A stretch of DNA of 64,000 nucleotides from Thalassoroseus pseudoceratinae (GTDB lineage: Bacteria; Planctomycetota; Planctomycetia; Planctomycetales; Planctomycetaceae). The translations under genes and the position numbers were made by a program. How positions within the stretch are numbered: position 1 is the stretch's first letter; every line of letters begins with the position of its first letter. This document shows, one piece after another, positions 10,201-19,821 of this stretch. The stretch spans positions 186,001 through 250,000 of the forward strand of contig NZ_JAALXT010000005.1 of the NCBI RefSeq assembly GCF_011634775.1, written 5' to 3'. The notes under the pieces are model-generated. The model was not told the DNA's origin, ran no database searches, and saw only the letters and a program-made list of their open reading frames with translations.

Positions 10201-13200
10201 CTAGTTGAGATTCGACACCGGAATCGCCGGAAGCAAACGTACGTCGCTCGGGAAGAGTGCCGGACCGGCTTTCGAGTCTTGTTCCGCATCCCAAGCCGCG
10301 ACCCAATCGTCCCATCGAATCGCGTTCTCTGCAAAGATGGCTTGCGGAGCCTCCATTGCGGGCATGGCGTGCTCTTTGGCGAGTGTTCGGGGACGGGGCC
10401 GCATAGTTGGACGTTGCGACATCTCATATCGGACTTCGTCCCGATAATCACCGCTGGGCCAAACGACGAGTCCGCGATCGGTCATGTCGTACGGTGGCAT
10501 TCCGCCGGCAAAGCAACTTTGCAACTGCTCGCGGACGATATCCACACCGGCCATTTTGTAAAACCCGGCAAACGCCAGCCACAACGATTTCTGTTCCGCT
10601 TCGTCCAAAGACGTCGTCCAACCAGGGCGAAGTGTGCCCGCCATCAAGTAACTCGACTGCTCCTGAAACGCCACAACCAATGACAGGTCAGAGAGTTGCG
10701 GACACAAGAGTTCCACGCAGATACTGTTGGAAGCGACCCGAATCTGTCCGGTACGGATTTCCAAATGCTGAATCGCTTGGCTTTCGGAGAGCAGCTGGAT
10801 CAATTCGCGATCGACGAAATGTCGAATCTCCACAACCACATGGTGCAATTTTTCGTGATAACGCACACGGTTCCGGACACGGCGTTCGGGGTTGTGGTGG
10901 CGTTCGGCGTGTCGAAGTTTGCGGAAGATTTTTGGAATGGTTCCGGAGTGGAAACCGGGTTTCATCAAGCGAATCATGGATTCCCCATGACTACCGACAA
11001 CCACAGGGCTCAGACGACGCGAACGGTTCGCCGTATACAAACGCCAGTTTTCTTTGCACTCCCAGACAAGGAAGCCGAACACACCAGGAATCAAAAACAC
11101 CACGCCCGCCGCGATTGCATTAGCCGTGCTGATGTCATCCACGAGGGGGGCAATGATCGAAGCCAACGGGCTGAGAGTCGTTTTGGGATCGCTCGTAAAC
11201 CCAAGTGGCAGAATGATTTTGTGCGAGACCGTGACGACAGGAAAGTGTTTGATCGGGTTGACTTGTGGCTCGACGAGCAGGTTGATCACAAACCGCAACA
11301 CGAATGCAACCCCCGCCCACATCAGAGCGGCGACCCCTTTGATCCACATCGTCAACGAGTTTTCACCGCTCTTGAACCGAAGCCATTCATCGACCGCATA
11401 CAGGATTCGCTCAACCGTCTCCAAAACACGTTTGAAGAAGTTCATGATCGATTCAAACAACGCCACGAACACGTGCGCTCGGACCCGCCGCCAGGTATCG
11501 TGTGCCCGTTCGGTCGCCAACTCTTCGAAATCGCGACCAGCCCGACTGTTCAGGGCCACGGTCAGCACGGCAAACAATAACGCGGCCCAGCCGATGTGCA
11601 TGCGTTCGAGCGGTGTGATGATCGGGAACATCAACCAGACGACGCCCGTGATAATCAGCGGGTAGAACACCCACTCACGGAACATCTTCGCCACACGACT
11701 TTTAAACAAAAATCGCAGCGAACTCACACGCCAGACCCATCGCGGAAATTCCACCACGCCGATCCGCAGAATTCGCCAAACCGCTCGCAATACGTCGACG
11801 ACGACGGCACGGAATTTCGGAATGTGGATCAGCCCCATCAGAAAGAAGCCCATCACCACAATTCCGGTCCAGAAACCGACTGGGTGATGATGCAAATCGA
11901 ACCAGGACAGCAAGTGCGTCGGGTGTTCGCTCAGTTCGGCCCCCTCGACCGGAACCGCGTGGGTATCCACACCGGCGACTTTGTCGAATAGGTGCTTCAT
12001 TCCTTCCAGAATGATCAAGCCCCCGCCGAACGGAATCGCAACGTACTTGGTGAGAAACCGTCCCGGTGGCGTGCCGAACGCGAGCGAACTCACCTTCTGC
12101 AAACCGCGAAGGTAAATCTCACCGCGACGGTACACACCATCGAGCAATTCGTTCAATCGGCGATCCGCTTGCAGCAGCCAATCGCCTTGCCAAAGTTCTT
12201 TGGGGCCAGAGAGATCCGGCATTTTCAGGTTGTTGCGTGAAAGGGCATCACGCAGCATACTCATGTTGAGAAAGCCGTGATGAACAACTTTGTCGAGCAG
12301 TTCGTTGATCAACTTCTTGCGCGAGATTCGTTCCGGGAGATTCCGCGGACAAATTCCGACATCATCCAAGGCTTGCGTCACAAGTGGACCGAGTCGGTCG
12401 CGAAGTTGGATCTCCGCCGATTCCGTCGCTTCGTGCAATAACTCGGACAGTTTTTCCCGTTCTTCCCGGGGCAAACGGACCGAAGCCAATCGACTGGTCG
12501 CTTGCCGCAAGTGCTTCGACATCAACACTTCCCGTTGATTGGGAAGCGTGCGTCGAACGGGTTTCTTGCCCAGGGAAAACATCCACGAGACTAAATCGAC
12601 CTTCGAGACTTGTCTCTCGTGGTCGATGCAGACTTTTTGCAAATCGTGGAGAACCCGTTTGTCGGCGTTCCAAAATCCGCTGGTCGCATTCGTCGCGAGT
12701 GCGGTGAGGATTTCCCGCCAAGCGTCCGCTTCGTGATCGCCAAACCCCAATGCGTTTTGTAATCGGGCAGCGAGTTGGTCGAGTTCCCGCTTTGCCCCCA
12801 ACGACGCCTCTCCGACGGACTCTCGTCGTCCGTGTCGAGCCGCCCGCAATCGCAACAACGCTGCCTTCGCGGAGTTCCCACGATCGGCTGCCCGGTTCGC
12901 CTTCGTCACGAAACGGTTGTAGGCTCGGCTATTCTGTTCGCCATTGGCGGCAAACTCCGCAGCGGAACGCGTTAACCGTTCTTGGGTTGTGACTTTCGGC
13001 TCGAACGACAACGGGGGAGCGGCGTCGTCACGCATCCGAGGCGTTGTCCGATTAGAAAGCTGTTCGCCCGGTTGCGGTGCACCTTCCGGACGTGTGGATT
13101 CCAACCAATGTTGAACGTCAACATCCTCCGCGAAGATGGCTTCCACCCGGTCCCAGTCGTCTAAACAGGGAAACCACGCCGAGAGCCATTGTGGACGGAA

Positions 13201-13779
13201 ATACTTCAGTTCCAGAAACACCGCGGCGGCTTCGGTGTAGATGTGCATGGGGTCTTCGGGTCGCAACAGGAAATCTTCCTGGCGGACGACCGCGTGCATT
13301 TCGTCGTATTCAACCTGCCCAATCCGATCGATGCGTTCACGCACCATGTTCGCCGTCAGTTGCCCACTCTGGATTTTCTCGGCGATGGTGGCATCGATCC
13401 GCGAATGGAACAGCAAACTCCAGGACCGCAGCAACAAATCGGAAAGCGTCAACGTGGCCAACCGTTCGTCGCCGGGTTGCGCAATCAGAATGGCCGGCGA
13501 ACGGACTCGGCTACTCCGATCAAGCCCTAACTCGTCCCGTTGCACGACTTCCAAGAGGGTGTCGGCGTCGATGACGTAGCTTTTTCGATGCGGAATCCGC
13601 ATGCCCAATCCGGTGAGTTCGTACTCTGCCCGGATCACGCGTCGCACCACACGCGATTCGACCAGAAACGCCGACGGATCGGCAGCGTGAATCGCTTCCG
13701 CAGCTTTACGGATCAGTAGTTCTTTGGCATCAGTCTTTGGCACGGATGATCGCCCTCGGCGCAACCGGAATCGGAACAC
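10201..13779 (-). CDS. Large membrane protein of unknown function (1192 aa)
   Basis: No family was recognised. The first ~560 residues are soluble, charged and largely helical, with Arg/Glu-rich stretches. From about 580 to 940 there are six or seven hydrophobic segments, for example LIILEGMKHLF, FWTGIVVMGFFLMGLIHI, WVFYPLIITGVVWLMF and IAAGVVFLIPGVFGFLVW. The C-terminal ~250 residues are soluble again (HHVVVEIRHFVDRELIQLLSE, WLAFAGFYKMAGVDIVREQL). The start is a GTG behind GAGGGGG. It is separated by 152 bases from the AddB-like gene upstream on the same strand. The soluble-membrane-soluble layout would suit a membrane scaffold or channel, but this is speculation. Confidence 0.75.
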   Translation of the reverse strand: MFRFRLRRGRSSVPKTDAKELLIRKAAEAIHAADPSAFLVESRVVRRVIRAEYELTGLGMRIPHRKSYVIDADTLLEVVQRDELGLDRSSRVRSPAILIAQPGDERLATLTLSDLLLRSWSLLFHSRIDATIAEKIQSGQLTANMVRERIDRIGQVEYDEMHAVVRQEDFLLRPEDPMHIYTEAAAVFLELKYFRPQWLSAWFPCLDDWDRVEAIFAEDVDVQHWLESTRPEGAPQPGEQLSNRTTPRMRDDAAPPLSFEPKVTTQERLTRSAAEFAANGEQNSRAYNRFVTKANRAADRGNSAKAALLRLRAARHGRRESVGEASLGAKRELDQLAARLQNALGFGDHEADAWREILTALATNATSGFWNADKRVLHDLQKVCIDHERQVSKVDLVSWMFSLGKKPVRRTLPNQREVLMSKHLRQATSRLASVRLPREEREKLSELLHEATESAEIQLRDRLGPLVTQALDDVGICPRNLPERISRKKLINELLDKVVHHGFLNMSMLRDALSRNNLKMPDLSGPKELWQGDWLLQADRRLNELLDGVYRRGEIYLRGLQKVSSLAFGTPPGRFLTKYVAIPFGGGLIILEGMKHLFDKVAGVDTHAVPVEGAELSEHPTHLLSWFDLHHHPVGFWTGIVVMGFFLMGLIHIPKFRAVVVDVLRAVWRILRIGVVEFPRWVWRVSSLRFLFKSRVAKMFREWVFYPLIITGVVWLMFPIITPLERMHIGWAALLFAVLTVALNSRAGRDFEELATERAHDTWRRVRAHVFVALFESIMNFFKRVLETVERILYAVDEWLRFKSGENSLTMWIKGVAALMWAGVAFVLRFVINLLVEPQVNPIKHFPVVTVSHKIILPLGFTSDPKTTLSPLASIIAPLVDDISTANAIAAGVVFLIPGVFGFLVWECKENWRLYTANRSRRLSPVVVGSHGESMIRLMKPGFHSGTIPKIFRKLRHAERHHNPERRVRNRVRYHEKLHHVVVEIRHFVDRELIQLLSESQAIQHLEIRTGQIRVASNSICVELLCPQLSDLSLVVAFQEQSSYLMAGTLRPGWTTSLDEAEQKSLWLAFAGFYKMAGVDIVREQLQSCFAGGMPPYDMTDRGLVVWPSGDYRDEVRYEMSQRPTMRPRPRTLAKEHAMPAMEAPQAIFAENAIRWDDWVAAWDAEQDSKAGPALFPSDVRLLPAIPVSNLN

Positions 13780-13931
13780 AGGCCCCCTCGTTACCGAAAT
13801 CGGTCCGACTTGAATCCATGTCGATCAAAATCGGCGATTCCCCCCAAGTTTTTGCGGCATTACGGTCAAGTTAACCAATTTCGCCGATCATGCCTAACAG
13901 GAACCACGAATCTGGACAAAATTTCGAGACG

Positions 13932-16772
13932 TCACGACGACAACATTTCCATGGTCGCCGCATCCTCCGTGGTCGTCCCGTAAATCCCATCCTGACAGAT
14001 CGCCGCAAACTCGCGGAAATACTGAACGTCCTCACGTGGCGGCCAGAAGTTTTCTCGGCGAATATTGCGAATCACATCCGCCGCGACTTCATCGGCTTCC
14101 GCCAACTCATCCGGCGTCCAATCCGCCAAATGCATTCCGGTTTTCGCGAGTTCGCGTGGCAACAGAACATAACCGACTTGGAACGCATCGACATCCGGCA
14201 AACCATCCACCGCCCGAATTAGTTGGCGATAAAGAGGAAGCTGGAGATCGACCCATTCCTCTTTCTTCTTACGGTGTTTTTTCTCCGGCGGATCACCGGC
14301 ATCTCCGGTTTTATAGTCAAGAATGGCAACTTCCAGCCCATTTTCGGTTTCGCGGATGTCAATGCGGTCGATCCGTCCCCGCAGATACATCGGCTCGCCA
14401 TCGACTTCCAGAAAGGAATCGGCACTGTCGATCTTCTGTTCCGCCGCAAACACCCGCCAACCGTCCGCCCGCCATTGCGCCTGCCGTTCCGCGAATACAC
14501 GCAATCGTTCGCGGGCTTGCTCGACTTGAATTCGCACCGCCGGCAACGGTTCGGTTCCAAATGTGCCGGTGGCCATCTCATCGAGTTTCTGGTTGAAGAA
14601 GTCTTCAATCGTTTCGACCGAGGACGAATCCCGAACGTCTTTCTGACGACCGAACTCCTCGAGAACATCGTGAATCAAGTCGCCGAACGCACTTGGTGGC
14701 ATTTCCAGGCTCGTTGTTTCGCGAGTCTTCAAGGAGAGCCGTTGCTTGAGGTAATACCGATACGGGCACTTCAGGTAATCCGCGAATTCCGTGACCCGCA
14801 TGGACACAATAGGTTTCGGCAACCGCACCGGACGCGGCGGTTCAAAGACGGTTCTCGGCCCGGCCTGTGGGCTGCCTGCAATGCGAGCGGTTGCCAGCGA
14901 GGTGCGTGGTGGGTCGAACAATTGTTTCACCCGGCCGGGCAGTTCCTCATCGGGACACGCCAACAACAGTCGACTCGGTACGAGCGGGTCATTCTCGGCG
15001 GAGCGGCGGCCAGCGATCAGTCGGACTTCCGGCGTACTGGCGAGAATCGCCATCAGTGTGTACGCATCACGGGCATAACGGCGGTCGTTGTCTTCCAGAC
15101 TCAGCGAGCGACGAAGCTCATTCGGCAAGAACATATCCGCATTCCGCGAATTCGGTACGATGCCTTCATTCATGCCGGTCAGAATGGCGACGGGCGAATC
15201 ATCCAAACGGACATCCAGCCAACCAATCAAGTCGACGGAATCCGCGGTCGATTCCTCGAACAATCGAGCCCGTTCAAACGCTCGCTGCACCAGTCGCACC
15301 GCTTCCGCCCCGGTGACCAATGGGGCAAGCAACTCCGGCAAACGGGCCAACTCCATCAACGCCGCTTTCAATTGCTCGATGGAATCGAGGATCGTGCGAT
15401 CGTTCGGTGACTCGGAGTCGAACGAATTGGACCGATACACTTGGGTCACGCACCGATAAATCGTGTCTGCCCATTCGTGTAACGGTTTCTCCGCATCGCC
15501 GAGCGGTTCGAGCCATTCACGCACCGATCGAAACGCTTGGCTCAGCCCATCGGGCGGTGTGCCGTCACGACGCGGGCGTGCCGACCCGGAAAGCAGTTCC
15601 CGCCCCAGCGTTTGCGGTAGTCGTTGGTTGTAATAATCATCGAGTTCACTGAGCCAATCGCCCTCGATGCCCTGTTGACGCAACCAGCGTTCGACATCGG
15701 GATGCCGAACCAAATTCGCGAACGTGCGGAACGTTTGCCGTTCGAGATGGCTCGCCATCGCCCGAAACAATCGCCCCGTCGGATTTCGGCGAATCGGGGA
15801 GCCGGATTCGAGACGCGTTTCGAGATCACACTCTTTGAGCCGCTGCCGAATGTAAGGCACGATGCGTTCATCCGGGACGGCAACGGCAACGTCATCGACG
15901 CGGAACCGATCTTCGAACTCCGAAAGCGTTTGAATCACCGCCATTGCTTGCTCGGACGGACCGTTCACGATCGTCGTCCGCCCCGCAATGCCGTCGATCT
16001 TCGCGTGCTGCCACCGTTCGGGAATGACACAGCCGAACTCATCGAAATCGTTTGTCTGTGTCGGTGACGCAAAGACCCATGCTTGAACTTGGTCGGCCAC
16101 CTGTTTCAACACGGCGCGTTGCATCGCGTTCATGTCGGCCACGCCAATGAGGATCAGCGGACCGGTCGCGACGAATTCCCGATGCTCAATCGCGAACAGC
16201 CGGGCGGTTTGCTTGTCCCACAGCTTGAGCCCGTCGAGAATTCGCAGATATCGCTGTTGAATATCGGAAAGAATCCGCCAACGTCCGGCCTCACGGAGAC
16301 TGCCAATCGCTTCCAATCGTTGTTGCACGTGACCGAAGTCAAGAACCTCGGCGGCAAGTTCACGATGGATCTCGGCAATCATGTCGGCCAATGCCAACCA
16401 TCCACCGCGATCGTCTAAACTCGGCAACCGACGAGCAATTTGCGAGAGGTCTTCTTCCGGCGATTCTCGCAACGCTTGCAGCCAAGCGAACTCCTGCGTG
16501 ACGGCATTCGCGAACGGCAACTTCGCTTCATACAGCAGCTCCGGCAACTCGCCCGGCGTGATGATCTTTCCCGGCTCGAAGATGACGCGTTCCGCTTCGC
16601 AGCGTTCGACCAACACCTCCAACAATCGACGAGCCGCCCGACCACCGGGAACAACGAGCACCACGTTTCGTAACGACAGCAAATCGCCATCACGGAATTG
16701 GTGCAGCAACCATTCGGCGGCCTTCGGAAGTGCTGGCCCGGACCAATCAAGAAATTCGCGGGTGATTGCCAT
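13932..16772 (-). CDS. AddB-like PD-(D/E)XK nuclease family protein
   Basis: The C-terminal ~250 residues carry a RecB/AddB-type nuclease: MRVTEFADYLKCPYRYYLKQ, then SAFGDLIHDVLEEFG, the acidic GRIDRIDIRE and AILDYKTGDAGDP with the catalytic Asp and Lys. The preceding ~650 residues read like an inactivated helicase-type region: LVVPGGRAARRLLEVL occupies the place of a Walker A motif but lacks GK[ST]. The four cysteines of the AddB iron-sulfur nuclease are not present. Family members act with an AddA-type helicase in end resection and recombination, but no addA is adjacent. The ATG at 16772 is preferred; one at 16808 adds 12 residues. Confidence 0.8.
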   Translation of the reverse strand: MAITREFLDWSGPALPKAAEWLLHQFRDGDLLSLRNVVLVVPGGRAARRLLEVLVERCEAERVIFEPGKIITPGELPELLYEAKLPFANAVTQEFAWLQALRESPEEDLSQIARRLPSLDDRGGWLALADMIAEIHRELAAEVLDFGHVQQRLEAIGSLREAGRWRILSDIQQRYLRILDGLKLWDKQTARLFAIEHREFVATGPLILIGVADMNAMQRAVLKQVADQVQAWVFASPTQTNDFDEFGCVIPERWQHAKIDGIAGRTTIVNGPSEQAMAVIQTLSEFEDRFRVDDVAVAVPDERIVPYIRQRLKECDLETRLESGSPIRRNPTGRLFRAMASHLERQTFRTFANLVRHPDVERWLRQQGIEGDWLSELDDYYNQRLPQTLGRELLSGSARPRRDGTPPDGLSQAFRSVREWLEPLGDAEKPLHEWADTIYRCVTQVYRSNSFDSESPNDRTILDSIEQLKAALMELARLPELLAPLVTGAEAVRLVQRAFERARLFEESTADSVDLIGWLDVRLDDSPVAILTGMNEGIVPNSRNADMFLPNELRRSLSLEDNDRRYARDAYTLMAILASTPEVRLIAGRRSAENDPLVPSRLLLACPDEELPGRVKQLFDPPRTSLATARIAGSPQAGPRTVFEPPRPVRLPKPIVSMRVTEFADYLKCPYRYYLKQRLSLKTRETTSLEMPPSAFGDLIHDVLEEFGRQKDVRDSSSVETIEDFFNQKLDEMATGTFGTEPLPAVRIQVEQARERLRVFAERQAQWRADGWRVFAAEQKIDSADSFLEVDGEPMYLRGRIDRIDIRETENGLEVAILDYKTGDAGDPPEKKHRKKKEEWVDLQLPLYRQLIRAVDGLPDVDAFQVGYVLLPRELAKTGMHLADWTPDELAEADEVAADVIRNIRRENFWPPREDVQYFREFAAICQDGIYGTTTEDAATMEMLSS

Positions 16773-16889
16773 GTCTGTTTGCCAACTGCGGTCAGGTAAA
16801 ATGCGCATGCCGTTGCATGAGCATGATTGGATGTTCGAATTTCATCAGCTCGTACGCACCCCGAGCGGTCGGCATGCCAAATGAGTCAA

Positions 16890-19691
16890 TCATTGCGGTA
16901 CGGGACTGTTCTTCCGTATCCACCATTTTTGGACTTCTACCGCCCAAAAGACAAGGGTACTGATCGCCAGACAGATCAATAAGTCTTGCAAGTTGAGTGC
17001 TGTGGTGCGGAAGACGTTTTGCAGGAACGGCACATAGATCACACCGAGTTGCAACGCGAACGTCAACGAAACCGCCGCAAGCATTAGCTTGTTCGAGAAC
17101 AGTCCTTGTTGGAACAGCGACTCTTTGTGCGATCGCACCGCGAGCACATGCCCCATTTGCGAGAATGTCAGCACGGTAAACACGATTGTTCGCCAATGCC
17201 GATTCGCCGCCCCGTCAGACGGATCGGGTGGTCCGTCGGCGAGCCAGTACACAATCCCCGTACCGAGGGAAACCGCCCCCATCAGCAGCCCGACCCACAA
17301 AATGTGCGACGCCATCCCACGACCGAAGAAGTTTTCGTTCGGTGGGTACGGCGGACGATTCATCGTTTCCCGTTCGGCGGGCTCGACGGCGAGAGCCAAA
17401 CCGGGCAGGCCATCGGTCACGAGGTTGATCCACAAAATTTGCAGCGGCAGCAATGGCAACGGTATGTCCCCCACCACCCCCCAACCGATGACCGCCAGAA
17501 TCGCCGGAATCAACATCACCCAGATTTCGCCGGAGTTGCTCGTCATCGTGTACATGATGAATTTGCGGATGTTGTCGTAGACGATCCGGCCTTCCTCGAC
17601 GGCACCGACGATGGTTGCGAAGTTGTCGTCGGTCAGCACCATTTCGGAGGCTTCCTTGGAAACATCCGTTCCGGTGATGCCCATGGCCACGCCGATCTCG
17701 GCCCGCTTGAGGGCAGGGGCGTCGTTCACGCCGTCACCGGTCATCGCCACCACTTCGCCTTGCTTCTGCAGGCTTTGAACAATTCGCAGCTTATGTTCGG
17801 GAGCCACACGGGCAAAGACAGAAACATCTTGAACGACTGCATCGAGTTCGTTCTCCGGCATCTTCGCCATTTCGCTGCCAGTCACGACGCGATCGTTGTC
17901 GCTGATGCCAAGTTCCTTCGCGATATGCCGAGCGGTCAACGGGTGATCGCCGGTAATCATCACTGGCCGAATGCCCGCCGTCTTACAGCGATGAACCGCG
18001 TCCCGCACTTCCGGTCGAGCCGGGTCGACGATCGCCGTCAGACCGACAAAAATCAAATCGCTCTCCCAATCCGCTGACGGAGAATCGGCTGACTCATCGG
18101 ACTTCAGCGGCCGAAACGCCATCCCAAGGACACGCATCCCGTTGCTCGCGAGATCGGCATTCGCCCCGTCGATTCGCGATCGCCAGGACTCATCGAGGGT
18201 TTCAATCTCACCATTGTTCCAGACCCGCGAAGACACATCGAGCAAACTATCGACCGCTCCCTTGACGAAAATGACATGCTGTGAGTCTCCCGACATTGCC
18301 GAGCGAAGTTCCTTGACGAACGCCGAAGTTTCTTCAGAGTCGGTGTCACTGGCATCAACCGCGTGAACGGTCGCCATGCGTTTGCGGTCGGATTCGAATG
18401 GGATTTCCCCCTGACGCGGTAACCGTTCTTCCAACGCGTTCTTATCAAGACCGGCCTGCGTCGCGGCGAAAACGAGAGCCGTCTCGGTCGGGTCACCGAC
18501 CGACTGGGGTTCGTCGTCATCAGCTTCCGATTTCTCCGTGTGGAGTGAAGCATCGTTGCACAGCGTAGCCACACCGAGAATCAGCGAGATTTCTGGATTC
18601 GTCTCGACGCGTCCGGTGAGATTGACGTCACGATTGTCGATCGTAATCCGATCGCCAGCGGCTTCGATTGCGGTGACAGTCATGCGGTTCTCAGTCAGCG
18701 TGCCGGTTTTGTCGGAACAAATAACCGTGACCGACCCCAGCGTTTCGACGGCAGGAAGTTTGCGGATCAACGCATGTCGCCGCAGCATTTTGCGAGCACC
18801 GAGTGCGAGCGCCACCGTCGCAACCGCCGGCAACCCTTCAGGAACAGCGGCCACCGCCATCGCCATCCCGGTCAGCAACATTGTTTTCCAGTCTTGCTGA
18901 TCAAGCAATCCTAACACCACGACAACCGCGACAATCCCAATCGCCGCAATCGCCAAACCTTTGCCGAGTTCTCCCAAACGACGTTGAAGTGGGGTTTCCT
19001 CGGCCTCGACAGTTTGCAGCATGTCGGCGATGTTGCCGAGTTCGGTGTTCATGCCGGTTTCGGTGATCATCAACGAACCGCGTCCGTAAGTGATCTGGGT
19101 GCCCATGAACCCGAGATTGCGTCGATCGCCAATCGCCAAATCGTCCTCGGAGATGGCGGAATCCGATTTCTCGACCGGCTCGGATTCCCCCGTCAAAGCC
19201 GCTTCCTGAGCCCGCAACGATTGAGCTTCGATCAACCGCCCATCGGCGGGCACGACATTCCCGGCTTCCAACAACACGAGATCGCCCGGCACCAATTCAA
19301 GGGCGGAGATTTCCTGCACTCGTCCCGACCGTCGCACCCGCACGTGAGGAACCGTCATCTGTTTCAGAGCAGCCATCGCCTGTTCGGCGCGGTAATCCTG
19401 AATGAACCCCAACACCGCGTTCAACACGACGATCAACAGAATGACAATCGCATCTTGATATTCATGCAGCAGCACCGAAACGGCAGCGGCGATGATCAGC
19501 AAAATCACCATCGGCCCGGAGATCTGTTCCCACACGATCTTCCACGGCCCGCGTCCGGCAGCTTCGATCAACTCGTTCGGACCGTGCTTGGCTTGCAGCG
19601 ACTCGACTTGCTCAGTCGACAAACCATTTTCCAAATCCGACGAGAGCTTGCGAGCGACTTCGTCCGGAGATTGCTGATACCAATGAGACAA
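16890..19691 (-). CDS. Cation-transporting P-type ATPase, Ca2+-ATPase (SERCA-like, P2) type
   Basis: This pump hydrolyses ATP through a phospho-aspartate to move cations, probably Ca2+, across the inner membrane. Signatures are the N-terminal HWYQQSPDEVARKL cation-ATPase domain, ALTGESEPVEKS, VPEGLPAVATVALALG in the transmembrane cation site, the phosphorylation motif CSDKTGTLTENRMTV, the nucleotide-domain KRMATV, and MTGDGVNDAPALKRAEIG. The C-terminal half holds the last six helices. The frame reaches a GTG at 19763, but TTG at 19691 has GGAG eight bases upstream and puts SHWYQQ at the very start as in homologues (about 933 aa). PEGLPA with downstream NLVTDGLPGLAL supports type II rather than heavy-metal pumps. 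Confidence 0.93.
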   Translation of the reverse strand: MSHWYQQSPDEVARKLSSDLENGLSTEQVESLQAKHGPNELIEAAGRGPWKIVWEQISGPMVILLIIAAAVSVLLHEYQDAIVILLIVVLNAVLGFIQDYRAEQAMAALKQMTVPHVRVRRSGRVQEISALELVPGDLVLLEAGNVVPADGRLIEAQSLRAQEAALTGESEPVEKSDSAISEDDLAIGDRRNLGFMGTQITYGRGSLMITETGMNTELGNIADMLQTVEAEETPLQRRLGELGKGLAIAAIGIVAVVVVLGLLDQQDWKTMLLTGMAMAVAAVPEGLPAVATVALALGARKMLRRHALIRKLPAVETLGSVTVICSDKTGTLTENRMTVTAIEAAGDRITIDNRDVNLTGRVETNPEISLILGVATLCNDASLHTEKSEADDDEPQSVGDPTETALVFAATQAGLDKNALEERLPRQGEIPFESDRKRMATVHAVDASDTDSEETSAFVKELRSAMSGDSQHVIFVKGAVDSLLDVSSRVWNNGEIETLDESWRSRIDGANADLASNGMRVLGMAFRPLKSDESADSPSADWESDLIFVGLTAIVDPARPEVRDAVHRCKTAGIRPVMITGDHPLTARHIAKELGISDNDRVVTGSEMAKMPENELDAVVQDVSVFARVAPEHKLRIVQSLQKQGEVVAMTGDGVNDAPALKRAEIGVAMGITGTDVSKEASEMVLTDDNFATIVGAVEEGRIVYDNIRKFIMYTMTSNSGEIWVMLIPAILAVIGWGVVGDIPLPLLPLQILWINLVTDGLPGLALAVEPAERETMNRPPYPPNENFFGRGMASHILWVGLLMGAVSLGTGIVYWLADGPPDPSDGAANRHWRTIVFTVLTFSQMGHVLAVRSHKESLFQQGLFSNKLMLAAVSLTFALQLGVIYVPFLQNVFRTTALNLQDLLICLAISTLVFWAVEVQKWWIRKNSPVPQ

Positions 19692-19821
19692 TGCGACGGC
19701 TCCGTACCGGGGGATTTCGAGGATGGAGAATTGAAGATAAGTATCGCAATCCCTGATTGCCACTCAATCGGGGACTTACAAAAAGTCTTTCTTCATTTCC
19801 CAATCCCGGAGCCGAATGAAA

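Noticed and set aside
10696-11991. Plus-strand frames of up to 294 aa opposite the 1192-aa gene
   Set aside because: No SD or domain; the minus-strand frame is continuous across the whole region with clear membrane helices.
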